Assembly: GCA_023435305.1 (NCBI GenBank) | Contig: JAEYRV010000053.1 | Coordinates: 1-64,000, forward strand | Origin: Bacillota bacterium | Lineage (GTDB): Bacteria > Bacillota > Clostridia > Acetivibrionales > DTU013 | Length of the DNA stretch: 64,000 nt | Direction of reading: 5' to 3' | Shown here: one piece after another, positions 45,910 to 54,259 of the stretch | Numbering within the stretch: position 1 is the stretch's first letter | How the letters are laid out: each line of letters begins with the position of its first letter | The notes under the pieces: generated by a model | The model's input: only the letters and a program-made list of their open reading frames with translations | What the model was told of the DNA's origin: nothing | Database searches by the model: none | Program-made: the position numbers and the translations under genes

Positions 45910-47058
45910 ATGAAAGATATCATTAAAATCACCAAACCGAGTACGGAGCAATCTATAAAGCGCAAGAGACTGAGTAATACGGGTGTATTGCTGTTGATAA
46001 CGGTTTCCCTTTTTGTAATTCTATATGTTGCCTCGTTATTCTTGTTTGCAGATAGTAACTTTGCGAAATACTCCGTGTTTTTTAATTTTTTCAATAACAA
46101 GGCATATCTGCTGATGCTGGCTCTGGGACTGACTGTTGTCATGATCACAGGCAGCATAGACATCTCTGTGGGAGGTGTAACGGGACTTGTCAGCATGGTC
46201 ATCGCTGCGATGCTGATGAACGGAGGGGTAAGCGCAATATGGACGATCCCGGTGGCACTGGGCATAGGTCTGGCTTTTGGCATCGTCCAGGGTTATCTGG
46301 TATCTTATCTGGAAATACAGCCGTTTATCGTAACTCTGTCAGGCATGTTTTTTGCCCGCGGCATGATAAGTGTTATCAACACCCAATCCGTGCCTATAAC
46401 GAATGAAATGTTCATGAGCTGGTCAAGCGCGAAATTATATATTCCTTTCTTATTCAATGAGCGCAAGAACGGCACACGTGACATTGCCTATCTTACACCG
46501 GCAGCAATTGTTGCCATTATTGTTCTGATCGTCATGATCATAGTCCTTAAGAAAACGAAGTTCGGACGTACTTTATATGCTATTGGAGGCAATACGCAAA
46601 GCGCACTTCTGATGGGGATAAACGTCAGGAAGACAAAATTCATGGCCCATGTGCTCTGTGGTCTGCTGGCCGGCATCGGAGGCCTTCTCTATACCCTGTT
46701 TGCCCCATCAGGCAATCCGGGGAACGGGTATGGCTATGAAATAGATGCAATTTCATCCAGTGTTATAGGCGGTGCAATGCTGACAGGCGGCATCGGTCTT
46801 CCCATAGGCACTCTCTTTGGTGTGCTGATCAATGCGCTCATAGAGCGCGTAGTGCCGCTGCTTGGCATCGTCGAAGCATCCTGGCCCAGGATCATCACGT
46901 CTGCATTCCTGTTTGTGTTCATAGTCCTCCAGAGCGTATTGGCCAGCGCCGGTACAAAAGGCGGATTTAAGCTGATGCTGCCTGAATGGCTGAAGATCGG
47001 AAGCAAAAAAAATAACATAAGCGATAGCAAAAACGAAAAGGACTTGAAAGTGGACTAA
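45910..47058 (+). CDS. yjfF: Furanose-sugar ABC transporter permease 2 (YjfF-like)
   Basis: A 382-residue membrane permease. It carries the BPD_transp_2 motif TGSIDISVGGVTGLVSMV and GGAMLTGGIGLPIGTLFGVL. The C-terminal about 30 residues are Lys/Asn/Ser-rich and extend past the usual end. GGAGGA at 45897-45902 supports ATG 45910; an in-frame ATG at 45886 lies inside the upstream gene and lacks a site. It ends the operon. Confidence 0.88.
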   Translation: MKDIIKITKPSTEQSIKRKRLSNTGVLLLITVSLFVILYVASLFLFADSNFAKYSVFFNFFNNKAYLLMLALGLTVVMITGSIDISVGGVTGLVSMVIAAMLMNGGVSAIWTIPVALGIGLAFGIVQGYLVSYLEIQPFIVTLSGMFFARGMISVINTQSVPITNEMFMSWSSAKLYIPFLFNERKNGTRDIAYLTPAAIVAIIVLIVMIIVLKKTKFGRTLYAIGGNTQSALLMGINVRKTKFMAHVLCGLLAGIGGLLYTLFAPSGNPGNGYGYEIDAISSSVIGGAMLTGGIGLPIGTLFGVLINALIERVVPLLGIVEASWPRIITSAFLFVFIVLQSVLASAGTKGGFKLMLPEWLKIGSKKNNISDSKNEKDLKVD

Positions 47059-47374
47059 TTGAGATAGGGTGGTGGAGTAAGGGATTAAGGAAGTAAGTGT
47101 TTATGGGTATAAGGGTATAAGGGACAGCGAACTACACAATTTTGCGAGTTGTGTGTGTCTATATGGTCTGTTGAATGTGATTTTGCAAGTCAATGACACA
47201 ACAACTTCAATATGACACCAATAAAGCCAGATGATCCTGAGTTATGTTTACTTGATGCAAGGGATGATTCATTATTTCCCCATAAATAAAAATTATGTAC
47301 ATATTTCCCGCTGACATGAGTCTTTCTGAAAAAGTGTGACCGATTTCCGTGAGTCTTTCTCATTGAATCGTGAG
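47059..47374. other. Intergenic region between converging genes, with repeat copy
   Basis: This 316-bp gap separates the permease gene from the converging AraC gene. It contains one copy of a 26-bp direct repeat (47319-47344) that matches the 3' end of the AraC gene, plus a partial GTGAGTCTTTCTCA copy. I see no clear terminator or small gene. Confidence 0.5.
47319..47344. repeat. 26-bp direct repeat, copy 1
   Basis: Identical over 26 bp to 47390-47415. It ends in GTGTGACCGAT. This copy lies outside the AraC gene, 30 bp past its stop. Confidence 0.8.
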
Positions 47375-48121
47375 TCAAGTACTTATTTCAGTCTTTCTGA
47401 AAAAGTGTGACCGATATTTGAGAGGTGTCATGCCGGTATGCCTGTGAAAGATTTCGGTAAAGTAGCTTTGGCTGGGGAATGCCAATATAGTTGAAATCCG
47501 TGAAGGACTGTAGTCGGAGTAAACAAGCATATTTTTGGCGGTCTCAATTTTTTTGAACCGGATGTATTCGATGATGGATACACCGGCTTCTTTTTTGAAG
47601 AGACGGGATAGATAGGAAGGATCCAATCCCACATGCTCGGCAAGGAATGCCGCAGTTATACGTGTGTGCAAGTGATCATGGATATAGTCGATGCAGTTTG
47701 CCACATGCCTGGAACATATTTTCTCCTTTCGGAGATTTTTCATCCTTTTTGCATACTCAAGGCACATGATCGGATGCAAATCCGCCACATCCTGCGGTGT
47801 TTTGCAGCTGTCGGCCTTCTGTATGTAAAAATCACTTAAACCGAATGCCACAGACACCTCCATGCCGCCTTCGATACAGTATCTCGCCACCAAAGCGGCG
47901 GTAATAACGAAGTGATATTTCACATTGTGAAGAGGATCCTCTGACAGAGTCCCAAGACCGGGTTTATCAAGCAGGGATTGACTGCACAGCTCCCGCGTTT
48001 TTCTTGTGTCTCCCGATTTGATGACAGAATAGAATTCCAGTTCCGGATTGTAGGGCGCCCGCAGTATATTGCTTTCCCGCTGGACGAACTCTTTATAAAA
48101 CAGCTCACGATCTATATTCAT
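47375..48121 (-). CDS. AraC-family transcriptional regulator next to GH5 gene
   Basis: A 248-residue one-component regulator. Residues 1-140 are an undefined sensing region with no receiver domain. Residues about 145-245 are an AraC DNA-binding domain (ITAAFLAEHVGLDPSYLSRLFK, then SRISTILAFPSQSYFTEIFHRHTGMTPLKYR). AAGGGAG is 7 nt before the ATG at 48121; an upstream in-frame GTG at 48154 is less likely. It is divergent from the GH5 gene with a 150-bp gap and is its probable regulator. The final residues are encoded by a 26-bp repeat that occurs again just past the stop. Confidence 0.85.
   Translation of the reverse strand: MNIDRELFYKEFVQRESNILRAPYNPELEFYSVIKSGDTRKTRELCSQSLLDKPGLGTLSEDPLHNVKYHFVITAALVARYCIEGGMEVSVAFGLSDFYIQKADSCKTPQDVADLHPIMCLEYAKRMKNLRKEKICSRHVANCIDYIHDHLHTRITAAFLAEHVGLDPSYLSRLFKKEAGVSIIEYIRFKKIETAKNMLVYSDYSPSRISTILAFPSQSYFTEIFHRHTGMTPLKYRSHFFRKTEIST
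47390..47415. repeat. 26-bp direct repeat, copy 2, inside the AraC gene end
   Basis: Same sequence as 47319-47344. It encodes the last residues of the AraC protein (SHFFRKTE), so the 3' end of that gene appears to have been copied. Confidence 0.8.
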
Positions 48122-48270
48122 TGCATATACTCCCTTATTGTTTTGACCCACCAATATCCAGATGCTTTTACTATATCATAAAAACGATAGAAAAGTAATA
48201 ATAGCGATATATTTTTCCATTGGTTTGTGTCACAATTGTATTGTATGCAGTACAAAGAAAGGGGATTAAT

Positions 48271-49293
48271 ATGAAGCTGAAAAAAGGGATAAACCTGGGT
48301 GGTTTTTTATCGCAGTGTATTCACAGCAATGAACATTACAAAAGCTTCATTGGAGAGAACGACATTAAGCAGATCGGGGAGTGGGGGTTTGATCATATCC
48401 GCCTTCCTGTCGATTACGAAGTCCTGGAGACTGAAGAAGGTGCAGTTAAACCCGAAGGCTATGGATATGTAAGCAAAATCATATCATGGTGCAAAAAGTA
48501 CGGTCTGGATGCTGTGCTGGATATACATAAGGCATATGGATATGATTTCAATGATGCCGGCAATAAGGAAAAGAATAATCTGTTTACGAATGAGGAACTG
48601 AAACAGCGGTTCATTAAGCTGTGGGTGAACCTGGCAAATGAATATGGGAAATACGATAATGTAGCATTTGAGCTGTTGAATGAGGTAGTTGAGGAAGAAA
48701 ATGCCGAGCTGTGGAATGAACTCATACGAAGGACAGTACCTGTAATCCGCGGGATCACAAAAGAAACGCCGATCATATACGGAGGCATACAGTGGAATAG
48801 CGCCGGTACGCTGAAGTATCTGGAGGTTCCGAAGGAGGATAACATAATATTTACCTTCCATTTTTATGAGCCATTGGTTTTCACTCATCAGAAAGCGCAT
48901 TGGATGGAGAAAATGGATAAGACAGCTGATATGGATTATCCCGATACCATGGAAAACAACAAGATACGGTCGGCAGCTCTGGGATATCAGGGAGGGGCTG
49001 TCTGTGCAGCAAAATCTGAAACGATGGGGCCTGAATTCATGAGGGAAATGATGGAAGAAGCTGTAAAAGCCGCAAAGAATGCCGGAGTTGAACTCTACTG
49101 CGGCGAATTTGGAGTGATAGATCAGGCTCCTGCCGAAGGTACTCTCAGGTGGTTCCAGGATGTTTTCAAGGTATTCAGAGAGTATGATATAGGGTGGGCG
49201 ATCTGGACTTACAAGGAAAAGGATTTTGGACTGATCGACAGTCACTATGACAGTATAAGAGAAGGAATAATCGATGCCGGCCGCGACAGTTAA
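48271..49293 (+). CDS. GH5 family endoglucanase-like enzyme, no signal peptide
   Basis: A 340-residue glycoside hydrolase of family 5. The acid/base Glu is at about 138 in FELLNEV and the nucleophile Glu at about 279 in YCGEFG. IRLPVDY, AVLDIHKAYG and FTFHFYEP are other family segments. There is no signal peptide, so it should act in the cytoplasm on imported beta-linked oligosaccharides (glucan or mannan type; substrate unknown). AAAGGGG at 48258-48264 supports ATG 48271 over an in-frame GTG at 48220. It is transcribed away from the AraC gene and toward the GH16 gene. Confidence 0.88.
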   Translation: MKLKKGINLGGFLSQCIHSNEHYKSFIGENDIKQIGEWGFDHIRLPVDYEVLETEEGAVKPEGYGYVSKIISWCKKYGLDAVLDIHKAYGYDFNDAGNKEKNNLFTNEELKQRFIKLWVNLANEYGKYDNVAFELLNEVVEEENAELWNELIRRTVPVIRGITKETPIIYGGIQWNSAGTLKYLEVPKEDNIIFTFHFYEPLVFTHQKAHWMEKMDKTADMDYPDTMENNKIRSAALGYQGGAVCAAKSETMGPEFMREMMEEAVKAAKNAGVELYCGEFGVIDQAPAEGTLRWFQDVFKVFREYDIGWAIWTYKEKDFGLIDSHYDSIREGIIDAGRDS

Positions 49294-49375
49294 AAATATC
49301 TTTGCAGAGCAGAATGAATAATATGAAAACTTGCTAAAACAGTACAAATATAAATTTTCGTGGGGGTAATGAGAA

Positions 49376-50866
49376 ATGAAAAACTACAGGAGAGTCATAG
49401 GTATGGTTTGTGGACTTGCCCTTGTTTTAGCCGGGGTCACCGGGTGTACAGGCGGAGAAAACAATACTGTAATTGAGCCGGATAAGCAGGTTCAAAGCGA
49501 ACAGCCGCAAAACCAGCAGGAAAATGAGAATCCGGAAAATGATCAGCCGACGGATCAGCAGGAGCAGCAGGAGCAGCAGGATCAGACTGAAAAAAGCGGT
49601 GTTCCGGAGTATTTTGGCTATTCTCTTTTGTGGAATGATGAATTCGACGGCGACAGCCTGAATACGGACATATGGAATCGCGAGCTTCGTGAGCCTGGCT
49701 GGACAAATAATGAACTGCAGGAGTATACCGGAGCTGAAGAAAATTCTTTTGTAAGGGATGGAAAACTGATCATTAAGGCAATCAAGACCGAAGGCGCTAA
49801 TGGAAAGCCTTATTATACCTCGGGCAAGGTCACCACACAGAAAAAGAAGGATTTTATGTATGGTAAGGTCGTGGTGAGCGCAAAGGTTCCCGAAGGAAAG
49901 GGATTATGGCCGGCGATATGGATGATGCCGACGGATGAAAGCTTTTACGGTCAGTGGCCCAAATGCGGAGAAATCGATATAATGGAGGTCCTCGGCAATC
50001 AAGTGGATACTGCCTATCAAACAGTCCATTATGGAGAGCCACATGCAGAGCAGCAGGGCACCAAGGTTTTAAGCAGCGGTTCTTTTGCAGACAGCTTCCA
50101 TGAGTATTCCGTAGAGTGGGATCCGGGAGAAATGAGATTTTATATAGACGGCGTGTTGATAAACAAGGTAAATGATTGGTTTAGCGCAGTTGACGGGGAG
50201 GATGAGAAACCTTATCCGGCTCCGTTCAACCAGACATTTTTTGTTCAGATGAACCTTGCGGTAGGCGGAAACTGGCCGGGAAATCCGGATGAGACCACCG
50301 ATTTTTCAAAGGCGGAATTTGAAGTCGAGTATGTAAGGGTATATCAGAAACCCACTTACAACACCGATGTGAAAAAGCCGGCAAAGGCTTTCCGTGACGC
50401 GCTGGAAGACGGAAACCTGATCTATAACGGAGATTTTGCCGAGGCAGAGGATCTGGCTGATGATATCAATTGGACATTCCTTCTTTTCCAGGGCGGCGAG
50501 GGCTCTGCAGAGATAAAGGACAAAACAATGATCATCAGGACTCAAAAAGAGGGGGAGGTCGATTATTCCGTCCAACTCGTGCAGCCTCAGCTTCCTATGA
50601 TAAAGGGCAATAAATACCGCATAAGCTTTGATGCACGGGCCTCGGAGAAGCGTGATATGATCGTTTGCATATCGGCTCCGACAAATGGATGGATCAGGTA
50701 TTTCCCGGACACCCTGATGACTTTGTCAACAGAGTGGGAAACCTACACCTTCGAATTTGAAATGACAGGCAAGGACGACAACAATGGAAGACTCGAATAT
50801 AACATGGGCCACAAGGGCTCAACCGCCGAAATCAATATAAGAAATGTCCGCGTGGAAGTAAAATAG
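49376..50866 (+). CDS. GH16 beta-glucanase lipoprotein with C-terminal CBM-like domain
   Basis: A 496-residue surface lipoprotein (lipobox ending at Cys24, GVTGC). Residues about 35-75 are a Gln/Glu/Asn-rich linker. Residues about 80-325 form the GH16 jelly roll, with nucleophile Glu199 and acid/base Glu204 in GEIDIMEVLG; WNDEFDGDSL and GLWPAIWMMP are typical of laminarinase-like beta-1,3(4)-glucanases. Residues about 340-496 resemble a CBM4/9-type domain (NLIYNGDF, YRISFDARAS). It is anchored to the membrane outer face and so could feed oligosaccharides to the cell. It lies 82 bp after the GH5 gene, perhaps in one operon. Confidence 0.9.
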   Translation: MKNYRRVIGMVCGLALVLAGVTGCTGGENNTVIEPDKQVQSEQPQNQQENENPENDQPTDQQEQQEQQDQTEKSGVPEYFGYSLLWNDEFDGDSLNTDIWNRELREPGWTNNELQEYTGAEENSFVRDGKLIIKAIKTEGANGKPYYTSGKVTTQKKKDFMYGKVVVSAKVPEGKGLWPAIWMMPTDESFYGQWPKCGEIDIMEVLGNQVDTAYQTVHYGEPHAEQQGTKVLSSGSFADSFHEYSVEWDPGEMRFYIDGVLINKVNDWFSAVDGEDEKPYPAPFNQTFFVQMNLAVGGNWPGNPDETTDFSKAEFEVEYVRVYQKPTYNTDVKKPAKAFRDALEDGNLIYNGDFAEAEDLADDINWTFLLFQGGEGSAEIKDKTMIIRTQKEGEVDYSVQLVQPQLPMIKGNKYRISFDARASEKRDMIVCISAPTNGWIRYFPDTLMTLSTEWETYTFEFEMTGKDDNNGRLEYNMGHKGSTAEINIRNVRVEVK

Positions 50867-50895
50867 GGGGTCAGGCTTGAAATATTCCTTTATTA
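50867..50895 (+). repeat. Short dispersed repeat, copy 2 (GGGGTCAGGCTTGAA motif)
   Basis: It starts at the first base after the GH16 stop codon. Its first 15 bases are identical to the minus-strand sequence at 43-71 near the sulP end, and TTCCTTTA follows in both. Confidence 0.5.
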
Positions 50896-50913
50896 TTGAA
50901 GCACCTTAAGAAC

Positions 50914-50949
50914 AAAAAGGAAACGGTGATTACATCCGTTTCCTTTTTT
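50914..50949 (+). terminator. Rho-independent terminator after GH16
   Basis: AAAAAGGAAACGG (50914-50926) pairs perfectly with CCGTTTCCTTTTT (50936-50948) around a 9-nt loop and ends in a T-tract. The A-tract on the left arm means it could also work on the minus strand, for example for the pseudogene at 50967-51227. Confidence 0.9.
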
Positions 50950-50966
50950 ATAAGCATTTCACCTAT

Positions 50967-51227
50967 TCAATTGGCAGGAAGAATGAAATAAATGGTACTC
51001 TGGCGATTCAGGTGAAAATGGATCGAATTGGATTTAACTGATAATGCAATCTTGCGGTTGCGGATATACTCTCCGGCATTTATCCCTGTCACGATACTGA
51101 AAATCCTTTAAAATTCGTATTCTGACGAGTGTGCCTGCTTTGCAAGCACGCTCAATTTTAGTTCATCATCCTCGGTCAAGTGCAACTCTATATATTCGAT
51201 TACTTCAGCAAAAAATGATAGAAACAT
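50967..51227 (-). pseudogene. Remnant of an AraC-type DNA-binding protein
   Basis: Read on the minus strand from an ATG at 51227, the frame gives FFAEVIEYIELHLTEDDE, LSVLAKQAHSSEYEF, then a TAA stop (51108-51110), then RIFSIVTGINAGEYIRNRKI and ALS. This is the first helix-turn-helix and the linker of an AraC/Rob-type regulator. Family members normally have Gln where the stop stands (FQRxF), so a single CAA-to-TAA change fits. The second helix-turn-helix and any C-terminal domain are gone. I see no other gene in this 480-bp gap. Confidence 0.65.
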
Positions 51228-51348
51228 GTATGATAATGATAATAAAAAACCTATATTTGTAGTAATATTAGATTATTACGCATGTTAAGATGAATAAAAT
51301 CGACCATGTGTGAGAGCAGATCATATAAATTGAGAGGAATAGCTGACG

Positions 51349-52629
51349 ATGAAAAAATTACTTATGAAGCACCCGCTGCTGCGCACACTTTTTGAGCTGC
51401 GCGGCAATCCCCGGGCATGCGTTTATACGGAGCCCATGTGGGGGCTCTCCATGAATCTGTGTCTGCCTTATGCAACTGTATATATGCTTACCTTTGGTAT
51501 GGGCGATGTGCAGGTGGGGATCGTCACATCTATTTATATGTTTTCCCAGATGATCTGTGCATTCTTATCAGGTGCTATCATTGATAAAATGGGGCGCAGG
51601 AAGAGCACTGCCATATTTGATTTTCTGGCCTGGAGCGTGCCATGTCTCATATGGGCATTCAGCCAGGGGTTTTGGTTTTTTGTAGTTGCCGCTTTGCTCA
51701 ATGGCATGATGAAAATAACTACTGTATCCTGGGACTGCCTGCTGGTGGAGGATGCTCCCAAGGATAAAATAACCCATATATATTCCTGGGTCATAATTGC
51801 CGGCAACATGTCTGCGCTGTTTGCGCCGATATCCTCTGTACTGGTTGCAAAGCTGACAATGGCGCCGGCAATTAAAATACTCTACATCAATGCCTTCATT
51901 GTTATGACGGCTAAGATATTGATCCTCAATAAGTTCTCGACAGAAACAGCAGTCGGCAGGATAAGGCGAGAGGCGACCCATGGCAAGTCATGGGGCGAGA
52001 TGCTGTCCGGATACAAGAGCGCATTGCACAAGATACTGAATTCCAGGGGTACGATATTTGCTATCATCATCAGTATCCTGGTAGAAATCGTGGCAATGAT
52101 TGGAATGACCTTCTGGCAGATCATAGCATCCCGCCGCATCGGCGTTCCGGATACACTGCTGCCTATTTTTCCAATGGCAAGGAGCGTATTATCTATCGTT
52201 CTTTTCTTTACAGTCATATCCCGTATAAAACAGACAAAGCTGAAATGGCCGCTGTATGGAGGATTTTTCAGCCTGATAATCAGCGGCGTATTGCTGATCT
52301 CGATCTCAAAAGCCGATTTATGGGGATATGTGATCTTATCCGCCTCACTGGTCTTTGATGCACTGGGAGGCGCTGTTCTGGGCACATTAAGGGAATCCCT
52401 TGTCGCTATTCATGTGGACCCTGTGGAGAGATCGGGGATCATGGCATTGCTTCAAACGACAGTAATGCTGGTAAGCGTGCCATTTGGATATATAGGCGGA
52501 CTGCTGAGTGATATATCCAGAGTATTGCCTTTTGTACTTGGCATTGCTTTAATGCTGCTGGGTATCCTGGCAACAGCTTTATACCATAGACAAGACACCG
52601 GGCGTGAGATGCAAGGCAGTGAAATATAA
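51349..52629 (+). CDS. MFS transporter
   Basis: A 426-residue integral membrane protein with about 12 hydrophobic segments. The short loop after segment 2 has the MFS motif SGAIIDKMGRRK. The first 40 residues are a cytoplasmic stretch with LFELRGNPRACVYTEPMWG. The substrate is unknown. It is monocistronic by position: a terminator and pseudogene lie upstream, and a weak hairpin (ACATTCT/AGAATGT, 52653-52669) lies downstream. GAGAGGAATAG precedes the ATG. Confidence 0.85.
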   Translation: MKKLLMKHPLLRTLFELRGNPRACVYTEPMWGLSMNLCLPYATVYMLTFGMGDVQVGIVTSIYMFSQMICAFLSGAIIDKMGRRKSTAIFDFLAWSVPCLIWAFSQGFWFFVVAALLNGMMKITTVSWDCLLVEDAPKDKITHIYSWVIIAGNMSALFAPISSVLVAKLTMAPAIKILYINAFIVMTAKILILNKFSTETAVGRIRREATHGKSWGEMLSGYKSALHKILNSRGTIFAIIISILVEIVAMIGMTFWQIIASRRIGVPDTLLPIFPMARSVLSIVLFFTVISRIKQTKLKWPLYGGFFSLIISGVLLISISKADLWGYVILSASLVFDALGGAVLGTLRESLVAIHVDPVERSGIMALLQTTVMLVSVPFGYIGGLLSDISRVLPFVLGIALMLLGILATALYHRQDTGREMQGSEI

Positions 52630-52857
52630 AACCCCCGGACATTTCGCCTCTCACATTCTGGTAGAATGTCCTTATTATTTATAAATTTTAAATTATTATG
52701 TTGATTTATTACCAAATCTGTGATAAAAAATAGTGGTAAAAACTGTTTTTTTCAGAGGAAAACCTTTTATCTTCCGGGCCATTGCCTCTACAATGCAATG
52801 AAATAGTATGATGCCTTAATCCGGCGATCCATTATTTCCTATGTAAGCAAGTGTGAT

Positions 52858-52886
52858 TTGCTTTATTTCTTAAGGTATGATATACT
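52858..52886 (+). promoter_or_regulatory. Promoter of the helicase-IF3 leader
   Basis: TTGCTT (52858-52863) and TATACT (52881-52886) with a 17-bp spacer. Transcription from here would give a leader of about 160 nt before the helicase start, containing the hairpin at 52940-52978. Confidence 0.5.
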
Positions 52887-52939
52887 TGACTTCGTAATTT
52901 TGTTTTTTCAACTGCCGAATATGTAATTATGGGATATAG

Positions 52940-52978
52940 AGCGGGAAACTCAACTTTATGGGTTTTTCCGCTTTTTTA
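52940..52978 (+). terminator. Leader terminator/attenuator before the helicase gene
   Basis: AGCGGGAAA (52940-52948) pairs with TTTCCGCT (one G-U pair) and is followed by a run of T. It lies inside the leader, about 80 nt before the coding start, so it probably attenuates transcription. Confidence 0.6.
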
Positions 52979-53055
52979 TTGCCGTATGAACAAGAGATAG
53001 AAAAAATAGAAAAAATTATATGAGAATGTGTAAACGTAAGAATGGAGAAAATGAA

Positions 53056-54219
53056 TTGAGATTTGAAGAACTGAATATTATTAAACCTGTCATGGATGCT
53101 TTGAAGGCTGAAGGATATGAAGCGCCGACTCCGATACAGGAGCAGGCGATACCCGCTGTGCTGGCTGGAAGAGATCTGTTCGGATGTGCTCAGACCGGCA
53201 CAGGCAAGACGGCAGCTTATACAGTGCCGCTGCTGCAGAGATTATGCTCTGAGAGGACTGAAGATAAGTACCAACACACAAAAGGAGAGCGTGCAATAAA
53301 AGCGCTTATACTGGTTCCGACCAGAGAACTGGCGGTCCAGATCGAAGAGAGCCTGACCGCTTATGGAAGATATACAAGGATCAGGAATACCGTTATTTTT
53401 GGGGGAGTATCGCAGGTACCGCAGACAAATGCGTTAAAAGCGGGAATAGACATACTCGTCGCTACTCCGGGCAGATTGCTGGACCTAATGGCACAGGGCT
53501 ATGTCAAACTGGACCACGTGAAGTGTTTTGTTCTGGATGAAGCAGACCGGATGCTTGACATGGGATTTTTACATGATGTAAAAAAAATAATGGCAAAACT
53601 GCCGTCATCCAAACAAATGCTGTTGTTCTCAGCCACCATGCCTCCTGAGATCAAGGCCATGGCGGACAATATGCTGACAAACCCGGTCTGTATAGAGGTG
53701 ACGCCGGTTTCATCCACAGTAGAGACTGTTGATCAATCGGTGTACTTTGTTGAAAAGAAAGATAAGAAGGCTTTGCTTGTCAAACTGTTGAGAGACAAGG
53801 CTGTTGATTCCGTACTTATATTTACCAGAACCAAGCATGGGGCCGATAATGTAGTGAGGAATCTTGCCAAGGCAAGGATAACCGCACAAGCCATTCATGG
53901 CGATAAGTCACAGACAGCCAGGCAGGATGCCTTGAACAATTTCAAATCCAGGCGCACGAGGGTCCTTGTAGCTACTGATATTGCTGCCAGAGGTATAGAT
54001 GTAAAGGAATTGTCCCACGTTATTAATTTTGATTTGCCCAACATACCCGAGACGTATGTGCATCGCATAGGAAGGACCGGAAGAGCCGGAGCCGGCGGGA
54101 CTGCATTATCATTTTGCGACAGCGAGGAGAAGACGTATCTGAAGGATATTCAGAAGCTGATCTCCAGAAATATACCGGTTATAGAAGATCTGACACATTT
54201 ACCGGGCACTTTGGTATGA
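53056..54219 (+). CDS. DEAD-box ATP-dependent RNA helicase, TTG start
   Basis: A 387-residue RNA helicase of the RhlE/CshA type. Motifs: Q motif in APTPIQEQAIP, motif I AQTGTGKT, PTRELAVQ, TPGRLLD, motif II DEAD, SAT, and C-terminal IFTRTKHGAD, ATDIAARGID and HRIGRTGR. It ends soon after the helicase core, with no basic tail. MRFEELNIIKP is the usual family start, and GGAGA lies 7 nt before TTG 53056; the in-frame ATG at 53020 has no ribosome binding site and would add 12 unrelated residues. With the IF3 gene 40 bp downstream it likely serves RNA unwinding and translation restart, for example in the cold. Confidence 0.88.
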   Translation: MRFEELNIIKPVMDALKAEGYEAPTPIQEQAIPAVLAGRDLFGCAQTGTGKTAAYTVPLLQRLCSERTEDKYQHTKGERAIKALILVPTRELAVQIEESLTAYGRYTRIRNTVIFGGVSQVPQTNALKAGIDILVATPGRLLDLMAQGYVKLDHVKCFVLDEADRMLDMGFLHDVKKIMAKLPSSKQMLLFSATMPPEIKAMADNMLTNPVCIEVTPVSSTVETVDQSVYFVEKKDKKALLVKLLRDKAVDSVLIFTRTKHGADNVVRNLAKARITAQAIHGDKSQTARQDALNNFKSRRTRVLVATDIAARGIDVKELSHVINFDLPNIPETYVHRIGRTGRAGAGGTALSFCDSEEKTYLKDIQKLISRNIPVIEDLTHLPGTLV

Positions 54220-54259
54220 CCGGAAGGGTAAGGATTATTATATTAGGGAGGTGTTTTTT

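Noticed and set aside
48484..49347. A 287-codon minus-strand frame opposite the GH5 gene
   Set aside because: It is antisense to an intact GH5 with both catalytic residues and has no family signature.
54251..54253. GTG 54251 as the IF3 start
   Set aside because: The GTG is part of the AGGGAGGTG ribosome binding site itself, leaving no spacing.
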